A DNA stretch of 38,373 nucleotides from NCBI GenBank assembly GCA_001796935.1, contig MGNX01000103.1, positions 1,420 through 39,792 of the forward strand. Direction: 5' to 3'. Below are positions 1 to 6,538 of the stretch, piece by piece; positions within the stretch are counted from its first letter, which is position 1; each line of letters starts with the position of its first letter. Below the pieces are notes generated by a model that did not search any database, was not told the DNA's origin, and saw nothing but the letters and a program-made list of their open reading frames with translations. The position numbers and the translations under genes are program-made. The stretch is from Chloroflexi bacterium RBG_16_60_22. Its GTDB lineage: Bacteria; Chloroflexota; Dehalococcoidia; Dehalococcoidales; RBG-16-60-22.

Positions 1-77
1 AGGCAGTCGGGCAGCATGTCCCCGTCCTCCAGCCTGACAATGAATACCCGCCCAATGCGTCCTTCACTGGCTTTCAT
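1..77 (-). CDS. PPC/DUF296 domain protein, N-terminal fragment
   Basis: Only the first 25 codons lie inside the window; the gene runs off its left edge. The product begins MKASEGRIGRVFIVRLEDGD, which resembles the opening strand of PPC/DUF296 proteins, a fold found in small bacterial and archaeal proteins and in plant AT-hook proteins. The start is set at 77 because AAGGAG (90-85) sits 7 nt upstream; an in-frame ATG at 83 would be too close to that site. It starts 11 bp after the ruvA stop on the same strand, so it is probably the last visible member of the yebC-ruvC-ruvA operon. Family assignment rests on 25 residues and is tentative. Confidence 0.6.
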   Translation of the reverse strand, partial: MKASEGRIGRVFIVRLEDGDMLPDC

Positions 78-88
78 ACGCATACTCC

Positions 89-673
89 TTACCGGCTGCC
101 GAAGTACTGGAGGGCCAGCTTGATTTTCTCCTCCAGGTCGAGGGGGCGGTCGGCGGGCAGGGAGGCCACGGCCTTGACGGTCTCGGCGGGGGAGTAGCCC
201 AGGGAGGTCAGCGCCGCCAGCACGTCCGTGTTCTCCCGGGCCACCTCGCTGGCCGGGGCGGCCACCCAGCCGGCGCCGATTTTCTCCTTGAGCTCCAGGA
301 TGATGCGGCTGGCCACCTTCTTGCCGATGCCGGGAATCATGTCCAGCATATCGATGCTGCCGGTGGCGATGGCCGTGGTAATCTGCTCCGGGTTCAACGC
401 CGAGAGCATGGCCAGCGCCAGCTTGGGGCCGAGCCCGGTGACGCCGAGCAGCGTCTCGAAGAGCCAGAGCTCCTCGGCGGTGGGGAAGCCGTAGAGGGAA
501 AGGTTGTCCTCGCGGACGTGGAGGTGGGTAAAGACCCTGACGTCATGGCCGGGGGTCGCCAGCGAGCTGAGGGCGGTGGTGGGCATATAGACGTAATAGC
601 CGACCCCCCCGACGTTGATAATAGCGCCGTCGCTCCCCAGCGACTCCACCTTGCCCTGGAGGGAAGCTATCAT
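89..673 (-). CDS. ruvA: Holliday junction branch migration protein RuvA
   Basis: RuvA is the DNA-binding subunit of the RuvAB branch-migration motor: tetramers hold the four-way junction flat while RuvB hexamers pull the arms. The 194-residue product has the usual length. It opens with the OB-fold domain (MIASLQGKVESLGSDGAI, with GVGYYVY near residue 27), followed by two helix-hairpin-helix motifs (around GVTGLGPKLA, residues 78-87, and MIPGIGKKVASR, about 111-122) and a C-terminal domain III that contacts RuvB. The start ATG overlaps the ruvC stop by 4 bp (ATGA), indicating translational coupling. Its partner ruvB is not here but in the rpoB-rpoC operon about 6 kb away, so the two motor subunits are expressed from different transcripts. 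Confidence 0.97.
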   Translation of the reverse strand: MIASLQGKVESLGSDGAIINVGGVGYYVYMPTTALSSLATPGHDVRVFTHLHVREDNLSLYGFPTAEELWLFETLLGVTGLGPKLALAMLSALNPEQITTAIATGSIDMLDMIPGIGKKVASRIILELKEKIGAGWVAAPASEVARENTDVLAALTSLGYSPAETVKAVASLPADRPLDLEEKIKLALQYFGSR

Positions 674-1176
674 GTCCCCTCTCTCCGTCCGGCCAGGAGG
701 TCGTTGAGGTGCATCTCCTGGACGTGGCAGATGGCCACCGCCAGGGCATCGGCGGCGTCAAGGGGCCGGGGGGCCTCGGCCAGGCCGAGCTGGAGGCGGA
801 CCATCTCCTGGACCTGCTCCTTGCTGCTGGCGCCGTAGCTGGTCACCCGCTGCTTGACCGCGGCGGGGGTGTACTCGAAGGCGGGGACGCCTTCGGCGGC
901 GGCGGCGAGGAGGGCAACCGCCTGGGCGCGCCCGATGGCCAGGGCCGATTTCACGTTCCTGGCGACGAAGGGCTGCTCCACGGCCACGGCATCCGGCCGG
1001 TGGCGGCGGATGATTTCCAGAAGCCCGTGATAGATGTGGTTCAGGCGCTCCCCGATGGGGGCGCGCTCCGGGCTGACGATGGCACCGCACTCGACCTGGA
1101 CTATCCCGCTATCATCACTCTCCACCACGCCGTAGCCCATCACCAGTGTGCCGGGGTCGATGCCTAAAATCTTCAT
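670..1176 (-). CDS. ruvC: Holliday junction resolvase RuvC
   Basis: RuvC is the Mg-dependent endonuclease that cuts Holliday junctions symmetrically after RuvAB migration. The 168-residue protein starts MKILGIDPGT and carries the RNase H-fold acidic tetrad: D7 in GIDPG, E67 in VAVEQPF, and D140 and D143 in PLDAADALA. These match the D7/E66/D138/D141 set of the E. coli enzyme, so it should be active. It lies 35 bp downstream of yebC and overlaps ruvA by 4 bp, giving the common bacterial order yebC-ruvC-ruvA. Confidence 0.97.
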   Translation of the reverse strand: MKILGIDPGTLVMGYGVVESDDSGIVQVECGAIVSPERAPIGERLNHIYHGLLEIIRRHRPDAVAVEQPFVARNVKSALAIGRAQAVALLAAAAEGVPAFEYTPAAVKQRVTSYGASSKEQVQEMVRLQLGLAEAPRPLDAADALAVAICHVQEMHLNDLLAGRREGT

Positions 1177-1211
1177 GACATATTCATCGCGGGGACGGCG
1201 GGGTCGAAAGC

Positions 1212-1964
1212 CTACTGGGACTCGTATTCTTCCACCACGGAAAGGGGGATATCGGCGTTGCTGAACACGTTCTGAATATCGTCGATTTCCTCCAGCCGGT
1301 CCAGCAGCTTGAGGGTCTGCATGGCCGCTTTTTCATCGAGCGGGACGAGCGACTTCGGCACCATCACCAGCTCGCTGGACTCGACGGGCACGTCCTGGCC
1401 TTCCAGGGTTTCCCGGACCCTTTCCAGGTCTTCCGGTCTGGTATAAACCTCGACGAAGCCATCCTCCACCTTGACGTCCTCGGCGCCGGCATCGATGGAG
1501 GAAAGCATCAGTTCGTCGGCGTTAACTTTCTTCGCCTTGATGGTGATAATCCCCTTGGAATCGAAGAGCCAGGCGACGCAGCCGCTCTCTCCCAGGCTGC
1601 CGCCGTGCCGACCGAACGTGCTCCGCACCTCCTGGACGGTCCGGTTGCGGTTGTCCGAGAGGGCATTGACCAGGATGGCGATGCCGCTGGGTCCGTAACC
1701 CTCCAGCGTCATCTCGGCCAGGGCGCCTCCCTCCAGCTCGCCGGTGCCTTTCTTGATAGCCCTTTCGATGTTATCCATGGGCATATTGCTGTCTCGCGCT
1801 TTCTGGACGGCCAGGCGCAGGCGGAAGTTGCCTTCGGCGTTGCCGCCCCCCTCCCGCGCCGCGATTATCAGCTCACGCGTCAGCTTGGTGAAAAGCTGGC
1901 CTCTCCTGGCATCAGCGACCCCCTTCTGGTGTTTAATAGAGTGCCACTTGGAATGCCCGGACAT
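1212..1964 (-). CDS. yebC: YebC/PmpR family protein (TACO1 homologue)
   Basis: A 250-residue member of the YebC/TACO1 family, starting MSGHSKWHSIKHQKGVADAR, the family's hallmark N-terminus, and continuing with GYGPSGIAILV and NRNRTVQEVRSTFGRHGG. Members have been described as DNA-binding regulators, and more recently as ribosome-associated factors that help translation through difficult proline-containing stretches; which applies here cannot be told from sequence. A strong Shine-Dalgarno (GAGGAGG) precedes the ATG by about 7 nt, and a good sigma-70-like promoter (TTGACC, 17 bp, TAGAAT) lies at 2035-2007. This makes yebC the first gene of the operon yebC-ruvC-ruvA-(DUF296). Confidence 0.95.
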   Translation of the reverse strand: MSGHSKWHSIKHQKGVADARRGQLFTKLTRELIIAAREGGGNAEGNFRLRLAVQKARDSNMPMDNIERAIKKGTGELEGGALAEMTLEGYGPSGIAILVNALSDNRNRTVQEVRSTFGRHGGSLGESGCVAWLFDSKGIITIKAKKVNADELMLSSIDAGAEDVKVEDGFVEVYTRPEDLERVRETLEGQDVPVESSELVMVPKSLVPLDEKAAMQTLKLLDRLEEIDDIQNVFSNADIPLSVVEEYESQ

Positions 1965-2006
1965 CGTCGTAAACCTCCTCGGACCACTGGTCCACTTATC
2001 GTGATA

Positions 2007-2035
2007 ATTCTAGCACTTCACTATCCTGCGGTCAA
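2007..2035 (-). promoter_or_regulatory. Sigma-70-like promoter of the yebC-ruvC-ruvA operon
   Basis: Read on the minus strand, TTGACC (2035-2030) is separated by 17 bp from TAGAAT (2012-2007), five of six matches in each box. Transcription would start near 2000, about 36 nt before the yebC ATG. Confidence 0.65.
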
Positions 2036-2044
2036 AGAGTCAGC

Positions 2045-2073
2045 TTGTTTTTATGGAGCGTATTTACTATAAT
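2045..2073 (+). promoter_or_regulatory. Putative promoter of the 2139 membrane-protein gene
   Basis: A perfect -10 box TATAAT (2068-2073) lies 17 bp after a weak -35 TTGTTT (2045-2050). It is divergent from the yebC promoter, with the two -35 boxes 9 bp apart, so the two units may share regulation. The leader to the TTG start would be about 58 nt. Confidence 0.5.
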
Positions 2074-2138
2074 GCTGCTGGGTGCCCGATGTATCCTTCT
2101 GAAAATAAAGTTACGCCTAGTAAGGAGATTTTTTAACT

Positions 2139-2603
2139 TTGGGAAGTCTGTCAACGACCATACTCTTTGGGGTGGCCATGATTTTACTGCTGGGCCTGAG
2201 CATCGGCCTCCAGGTATTCCGTACCCGGCGGTCACTGCTGGGGAAGGTAGTAGGTCTGCTTAGCGCCGTCAAGTACAACGAGAAGCTCATCGAGAACTTC
2301 AGCTACCACCGCGGTATCGGCCGGATGAGGGATGGGTCCTGGGAGAAGAACCGTGAAAAGCTGAGGTTCCTGCCCCGGGGGCTGGATGGGGAACTCACCA
2401 GGGTCTTCGGGATGGTGGCCGAAATCAACGAAAAGATAAATGCCGCCAAGAGACACGGGACCGATGCCTATATGGCGTCCATCGAGGTCGATAAACTTAA
2501 GGTGCCGCTGGCGACGTGCCGGGAGCAGCTCCAGACCTGGATATATGAGAACATGAACAATCCGGAGTATCTCCCGAAGCGGCGCCGCCTCTTTAAGTTT
2601 TAA
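2139..2603 (+). CDS. Hypothetical membrane-anchored protein
   Basis: I do not recognise this 154-residue protein. It has one N-terminal hydrophobic segment (about residues 7-28) followed by a charged, probably helical cytoplasmic region rich in Lys, Arg and Glu. The C-terminus is strongly basic (LPKRRRLFKF). I place the start at the TTG at 2139 because AAGGAG (2122-2127) lies 11 nt upstream; the next ATG (2178) would cut the membrane segment. It is transcribed alone, divergently from yebC and converging on rimI. The layout suggests a small inner-membrane protein with a cytoplasmic coiled tail, but no function can be assigned. Confidence 0.75.
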   Translation: MGSLSTTILFGVAMILLLGLSIGLQVFRTRRSLLGKVVGLLSAVKYNEKLIENFSYHRGIGRMRDGSWEKNREKLRFLPRGLDGELTRVFGMVAEINEKINAAKRHGTDAYMASIEVDKLKVPLATCREQLQTWIYENMNNPEYLPKRRRLFKF

Positions 2604-2641
2604 GTAATTTTCCCGTCCCCGGCGGACCACGCCCTTTTCAT

Positions 2642-3271
2642 CTAGTACAGTTTGCCGGCCAGGGTCTTCCTCAGCTTCTTCAGATTTACCTGGAATGCTT
2701 CTGAGTTGATATTTTCCGTGGTCATGATGACGCCGTCTTCCCGGTTATCCAGGTAGTAGCCGGGACGCACGCCGACCTTGGCAAAGCCGTACTTGGTGTA
2801 GAGGTTCTGGGCTACGGTGTTGGAGGCGCGCACCTCCAGCGTCATCGACCTGGCATTGAGCTCCCGGGCCAGGTCAATGGTGGCGATGAGCAGCATCTCC
2901 CCGAGCCCCCGCCCCTGATAGGTCTGCCGTACCGCGATATTGGTGATGTGGGCTTCGTCGGTGATGACCCAGATGCCGGAAAACCCGACGATGTACTGCT
3001 GGAAAGCGCGCGGTGGAGGGTCATCGGGCCGGGGACGGCGCCGGCCCAGCCAGCGCAGCCATGACCTCAGGGTACTCAGGGCCCGGGGGGGACGGGCGTG
3101 GGAGACCTCCACCTTTTTAGTATCGTCCCTGGCGACGATGTAGTGGGCGAGCTGGTTCTGGAGCTCCTGGAGGTAGTTGGCCGGAGGCCATTGGGTGGGA
3201 AAGGCCTCGCGGTCGATTTCCGTGACCTGGCCCAGGTCACCTTTGACCATGGGGCGTATGGAGTATATCAA
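2642..3271 (-). CDS. rimI: GNAT acetyltransferase, RimI-like (ribosomal protein alanine N-acetyltransferase family)
   Basis: GNAT-fold acetyl-CoA transferase resembling RimI, which acetylates the N-terminal residue of ribosomal protein S18. The core is recognisable: IRPMVKGDLGQVTEIDREAF at the N-terminus, the acetyl-CoA loop QTYQGRGLGEMLL, and the C-terminal strand LEVRASNTVAQNLYTKYGF with the usual Asn and Tyr. Between strands 3 and 4 there is an unusual basic, proline-rich insert of about 40 residues (RPPRALSTLRSWLRWLGRRR onward). The start is uncertain: an ATG at 3331 has no good ribosome site and adds an unlikely 20-residue leader. AAGGAG (3279-3274) lies only 2 nt before TTG 3271 but 5 nt before ATA 3268. 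I use TTG 3271. Substrate specificity is inferred. Confidence 0.85.
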   Translation of the reverse strand: MIYSIRPMVKGDLGQVTEIDREAFPTQWPPANYLQELQNQLAHYIVARDDTKKVEVSHARPPRALSTLRSWLRWLGRRRPRPDDPPPRAFQQYIVGFSGIWVITDEAHITNIAVRQTYQGRGLGEMLLIATIDLARELNARSMTLEVRASNTVAQNLYTKYGFAKVGVRPGYYLDNREDGVIMTTENINSEAFQVNLKKLRKTLAGKLY

Positions 3272-3424
3272 GGCTCCTTCTCCGCGGCGTGTTACCGGCC
3301 GGTGGCCGGTTACGTCCTGCAATTTTAGCATATTTTTGGCTTCAGTGGCATGCCGTCGCCGCTAACGTAATAACTATCTTTTCAGCCTCCCTTTCGTTAT
3401 ACTATATGCACGGGTAACGCCACA

Positions 3425-3467
3425 AGCCCGGTCGGGCTAACGAACAAACCAACCGGTCCGGTCGGGC
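3425..3467 (+). promoter_or_regulatory. Hairpin and direct repeat in the sigma-factor leader
   Basis: The 10-mer CCGGTCGGGC occurs at 3428-3437 and again at 3458-3467, 30 bp apart (about three helical turns). The first copy lies inside a small inverted repeat (AGCCCG at 3425-3430 with CGGGCT at 3433-3438). It sits just ahead of the ribosome site of the sigma-factor gene and could be an operator or RNA structure. No function is shown by sequence alone. Confidence 0.3.
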
Positions 3468-3479
3468 AGGAGTTGTCAG

Positions 3480-4019
3480 GTGCGAGATGAGGAGAGCCTT
3501 ATCCGTCGCGCGCAACAGCGCGACCAGATGGCTTTAACTCAATTATACGAGGAGAACTTCGATAGGATTTATCGGTATATAGTTCTCAAAATAGGGGACA
3601 GGACCGAGGCCGAGGATATGACGCAGCAGGTCTTTCTCCAGGCCCTCAAGGCCATCTCTTCCTACAGGTTCAAGGGCATGCCCTTTTCCTCATGGCTGTA
3701 CCGCATCGCTCACAACCAGGTGGTCGATTACCTGAGAAAGAAGTCGCGGCGCCCTACCATCCCCATTGAGGATACGATGGCGGCCGGCAGCAGCGACCCG
3801 CCCCGCGAGATTGAGCGGAAGATGGAAATCGAGCAGCTGACCGCGGCGGCGCGGCAGCTTACGGCGGCGCAGCGGGAGGTAATTTCCCTCCGCTTCGGCG
3901 GGGAGCTTTCCGTGGCGGAGGTCGCCAGGGTGATGGGCAAGAGCGAGGGGGCGGTGAAAGCGCTGCAGCACAGCGCCATCGTGGCCCTGCGCAAGGTGAT
4001 GGCGGCAGGAACGGCATAA
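3480..4019 (+). CDS. Sigma-70 family (ECF-type) RNA polymerase sigma factor
   Basis: A 179-residue alternative sigma factor with only regions 2 and 4. Region 2 spans about residues 7-90 (LYEENFDRIYRYIV, EAEDMTQQVFLQAL, FSSWLYRIAHNQVVDYLRKK); region 4 spans about 118-175 (TAAQREVISLRFGGELSVAE, then VMGKSEGAVKALQHSAIVAL, a helix-turn-helix). The GTG start has AGGAG (3468-3472) 7 nt upstream. Its stop overlaps the next start (TAATG), so it is translationally coupled to the membrane protein that follows, the usual arrangement of a sigma factor and its inhibitor. I could not identify a convincing promoter; weak -10-like boxes occur around 3398-3408. Confidence 0.93.
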   Translation: MRDEESLIRRAQQRDQMALTQLYEENFDRIYRYIVLKIGDRTEAEDMTQQVFLQALKAISSYRFKGMPFSSWLYRIAHNQVVDYLRKKSRRPTIPIEDTMAAGSSDPPREIERKMEIEQLTAAARQLTAAQREVISLRFGGELSVAEVARVMGKSEGAVKALQHSAIVALRKVMAAGTA

Positions 4020-5044
4020 TGGCAAAGGTAAACGAGTTCGATAATATTCTGGACGAATGCCTGGAGCGACTGCTCAGGGGCGAGGCGCTCGGGCCGTGCC
4101 TGGCGGACTACCCCGACCATGCGGACGCGCTCGAGCCCCTGCTCCGCACGGCGCTGGACGCCCGTGACGCGGCGGCCATCCGGCCCCGCCCCGGGTTCCG
4201 CGACCGGGCACGCTACCAGTTCCAGGCGGCCATCCGGGATACGGAAGTCAGGGGAAGCCGCGGTTTCTTCGGCTGGCAGCCCCGCTGGGTGACCGCCGTG
4301 GCCGTGGTCATCGCCCTGCTGGTGGTGGGCAGCGGTACCGTGGCGGCGGCCGGTAACAGCCTGCCGGACGGGCCGCTCTACCCGGTGAAGCTGGCGACCG
4401 AGGCGGTACAGGTGGCATTGACTCCCTCGGCCGCGGGTAAAGCCGAGCTTTACGTCAAGCTGGCGGATAAGAGAGTTGACGAGATAATCAAGATGGCGGA
4501 CAAGGGCAAGGTGAAGCAGGTGGAGCAGGCCACGGACCGCCTCAACGACCAGCTGGTGGCCATGGCCGGTCTGGCCGCCCCCGGCGGCGGGCCGGCGGCA
4601 CAACTGGCGGTACCCGCGCCGGCACCGGTCCCGGCCCCGACGCCCGCCCCCGTGCCGGAGCCAGTCGCCGAACCGGAGGCGGAAGGGCCGCAGATATTGA
4701 TGAAAGCGCCCCCGCCGGCGGAACAGCTGCCGGAGGCAGTACCGGCGCCGGTCATCGAGGTACCGGCAGCCCCCGGGGCGGAAGCCCCGGTAGCTGTCAC
4801 TCCCGGGGCACCGGGACGTTCCGATGAAGCGCATGAAAAAGCGGTCGGGAAGGAACGTAAGAAAGCCGCCAAGGCTGACGAGCAGGAAATATTGAGGGAG
4901 CTGCTTTCCCGCCATGCCCTGGATAACGAGGAAGCCCTGCGGGAAGTGCTGGCCCGGGTACCGGAATCACTCAAGCCAGCTTTACGGCGGGCCCTCGAGG
5001 TGGCCGGCGCCGGCTACGAGCAGGCCCTCAGAAACCTCGACTGA
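4019..5044 (+). CDS. Probable membrane anti-sigma factor with DUF5667 domain
   Basis: A 341-residue bitopic membrane protein. Residues 1-75 are a cytoplasmic helical region (FDNILDECLERLLRGEAL ... YPDHADALEPLLRTAL ... PGFRDRARYQFQAAI), the likely sigma-binding part. One membrane span follows at about 91-112, then a DUF5667-like extracytoplasmic domain (NSLPDGPLYPVKLATEAVQV ... KLADKRVDEI). A Pro/Ala-rich linker (about 186-270) leads to a charged helical C-terminus. There is no HxxxCxxC zinc anti-sigma motif, so if it inhibits the sigma factor it uses a different contact. The 1-nt overlap with the sigma gene is the main argument for the partnership; direct inhibition is inferred. The linker would span the cell envelope. 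Confidence 0.82.
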   Translation: MAKVNEFDNILDECLERLLRGEALGPCLADYPDHADALEPLLRTALDARDAAAIRPRPGFRDRARYQFQAAIRDTEVRGSRGFFGWQPRWVTAVAVVIALLVVGSGTVAAAGNSLPDGPLYPVKLATEAVQVALTPSAAGKAELYVKLADKRVDEIIKMADKGKVKQVEQATDRLNDQLVAMAGLAAPGGGPAAQLAVPAPAPVPAPTPAPVPEPVAEPEAEGPQILMKAPPPAEQLPEAVPAPVIEVPAAPGAEAPVAVTPGAPGRSDEAHEKAVGKERKKAAKADEQEILRELLSRHALDNEEALREVLARVPESLKPALRRALEVAGAGYEQALRNLD

Positions 5045-5144
5045 CCCTCGGGCGATTTCTCGCGGTAAAAATACCCTTATTGTCGCTAACCCCGCGGCGA
5101 TTTTTTCGTTGTATATAGTAGGAATATCAGAAAGGGGACAAGCA

Positions 5145-5915
5145 ATGAAGAAAATATGGTTAACAGTAATCGGGGCGGCAATTCTGGTACTGGCGGTGGT
5201 CGGCTTTACCGGCTGCAGCCCGGAGGGGGCGACATTCACCGGGGGCAGCCTGGAGATAAAAGGGAGCCTGAACAGCCAGCAGGAGGGAATCTGGGTCAGC
5301 GGCGAGGGTAAGGTGACCGCCGTGCCCGACGTGGCTAACCTGAGGCTGGGCATACAGTCGCAGGAGGGGACCGTCGCCGAGGCGCAGGGTAAAGCCGCCG
5401 CGGCCATGGACAGCGTCATGAAATCATTAAAGGGCAATGGAGTCGCCGAGAAAGATATCCAGACCCAGACCTTCAATATACAAAAGGTCACCCGGTGGGA
5501 CAACGATAATCAACGGGAAATCGTCATCGGCTACCAGGTGACCAATATCGTGACCGCCAAGATAAGGGAGGTCGGCACCACGGGCCGGGTTATCGATGCC
5601 GTGACGATTGCCGGCGGCGACCTGACCCGGGTTGACAGCATAAGCTTCTCGATTGACAACCCCGCCGCCTACTACGGAGAGGCCCGGCAGAAGGCCGTGG
5701 CCGATGCCGCCGCCAAGGCGAAGCAGCTGGCCGACGTGACGGGGGTCAAGCTGGGCAAGCCGACCTATATCTCGGAGAACGTTTACGTACCGGGGCCCGT
5801 TTTCCGCGGCGCTATGATGGAGGCGGCCGCCCCCGCGCCGGTGGAGACGCCTATCAGTCCCGGTGAGCAGGAAATAACCATGAATGTCCAGATTGCCTAT
5901 GCCATCGCGGACTAA
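5145..5915 (+). CDS. SIMPL (DUF541) domain lipoprotein
   Basis: A 256-residue exported protein of the SIMPL/DUF541 family. The signal peptide (MKKIWLTVIGAAILVLAVVG) ends in a lipobox FTGC with the acylated Cys at residue 24, so it should be anchored to the outer face of the membrane. The SIMPL domain begins at about residue 48 (IWVSGEGKVTAVPDVANLRL) and includes GYQVTNIVTAKIREV and ARQKAVADAAAKAKQLADV, typical of the family; the C-terminus IAYAIAD is typical too. The ATG at 5145 is preceded by AAAGGGGA (5131-5138). It lies 100 bp after the anti-sigma gene and is closed by a terminator, so it may be part of the sigma regulon. Biochemical function in the family is poorly known. Confidence 0.9.
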   Translation: MKKIWLTVIGAAILVLAVVGFTGCSPEGATFTGGSLEIKGSLNSQQEGIWVSGEGKVTAVPDVANLRLGIQSQEGTVAEAQGKAAAAMDSVMKSLKGNGVAEKDIQTQTFNIQKVTRWDNDNQREIVIGYQVTNIVTAKIREVGTTGRVIDAVTIAGGDLTRVDSISFSIDNPAAYYGEARQKAVADAAAKAKQLADVTGVKLGKPTYISENVYVPGPVFRGAMMEAAAPAPVETPISPGEQEITMNVQIAYAIAD

Positions 5916-5948
5916 GTCCGATAGGAAAAAATAAACCAGGAAGACCGG

Positions 5949-5979
5949 GGGAGCCTCGAAGAGAGGCTCCCTCTTTTTT
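5949..5979 (+). terminator. Intrinsic terminator after the SIMPL gene
   Basis: Perfect 9-bp stem GGGAGCCTC (5949-5957) and GAGGCTCCC (5963-5971) with a 5-nt loop, followed by a run of T (5974-5979). It ends the plus-strand sigma unit and overlaps the stop of the convergent queH gene. Confidence 0.92.
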
Positions 5980-6520
5980 ATGCTTCCCGGGGGTCAGCGT
6001 AGCGCTCCAACTCGCTGTAGAGGCACCCGCAGTACTGCTGGCGGTAGAGGTCCAGGGGCTTGGTGATGTGCCGACTATCCGAGTAGCGTTTCCGAAGGTC
6101 GGCGTAGAGGAACGCCACCCCACGTTGAGCGGCGATGCCGTCGCCGATTTCTTTGATTAAATCATGTTTCTGGTGGGGGCTGATGAGGAGGGTGGTGGTG
6201 AAGGCGTCAAAGCCCTGCTCCCGGGCGGTCTCCGCCGTTTTCCCCAGACGGAGGTCGAAGCAGTGCCGGCAGCGTCCGTCCTCGTGGCCGGCCACCCGGC
6301 GGAAGTACGCCGCCATGTCATAGCCATCGGCGACCGTCAGGGGCAGGTCGAGCTCACGCGCCAGTGATGCCATGCTTTCGAGGCGGCGCTGGTGCTCGGT
6401 GAAGGGGTGGATATTGGGGTTGTACCACAGGCCGCTGACAGCGTAGCCCTGGCGCCGCCAGTGCTCGATGGTGAAGGCGGCGCAGTGGGCGCAGCAGACG
6501 TGGAGGAGTACTTTTTTCAT
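5978..6520 (-). CDS. queH: Epoxyqueuosine reductase QueH
   Basis: QueH (formerly DUF208) reduces epoxyqueuosine to queuosine in the wobble position of GUN-decoding tRNAs, replacing the cobalamin-dependent QueG. The 180-residue protein shows the family's metal-cluster cysteines: C9-C10 in HVCCAHC, C84 and C87 in GRCRHCFDLR, and C164 and C166 in QYCGC. It also has GLWYNPNIHP and TTTLLISPHQ. It is the last gene of rpoB-rpoC-ruvB-queH, 18 bp after ruvB. No clear Shine-Dalgarno is seen, so translation may depend on coupling. Confidence 0.95.
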   Translation of the reverse strand: MKKVLLHVCCAHCAAFTIEHWRRQGYAVSGLWYNPNIHPFTEHQRRLESMASLARELDLPLTVADGYDMAAYFRRVAGHEDGRCRHCFDLRLGKTAETAREQGFDAFTTTLLISPHQKHDLIKEIGDGIAAQRGVAFLYADLRKRYSDSRHITKPLDLYRQQYCGCLYSELERYADPREA

Positions 6521-6538
6521 GCTTCGGTTGTGTGGTGA

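Noticed and set aside
3728..4915. A 395-codon minus-strand frame opposite the sigma and anti-sigma genes
   Set aside because: Arg-rich, low-complexity translation, antisense to clear genes.
5083..5106. Possible terminator between the anti-sigma and SIMPL genes (TCGC/GCGA stem plus six T)
   Set aside because: Stem of only 4 bp; too weak to claim.
4914..5144. In-frame N-terminal extension of the SIMPL lipoprotein
   Set aside because: It overlaps the anti-sigma gene and would bury the signal peptide; ATG 5145 has a good ribosome site.
5926..5971. Use of the 5949-5971 hairpin as a terminator for queH on the minus strand
   Set aside because: The T run on that strand lies about 15-20 nt beyond the stem, so it is not a canonical terminator.
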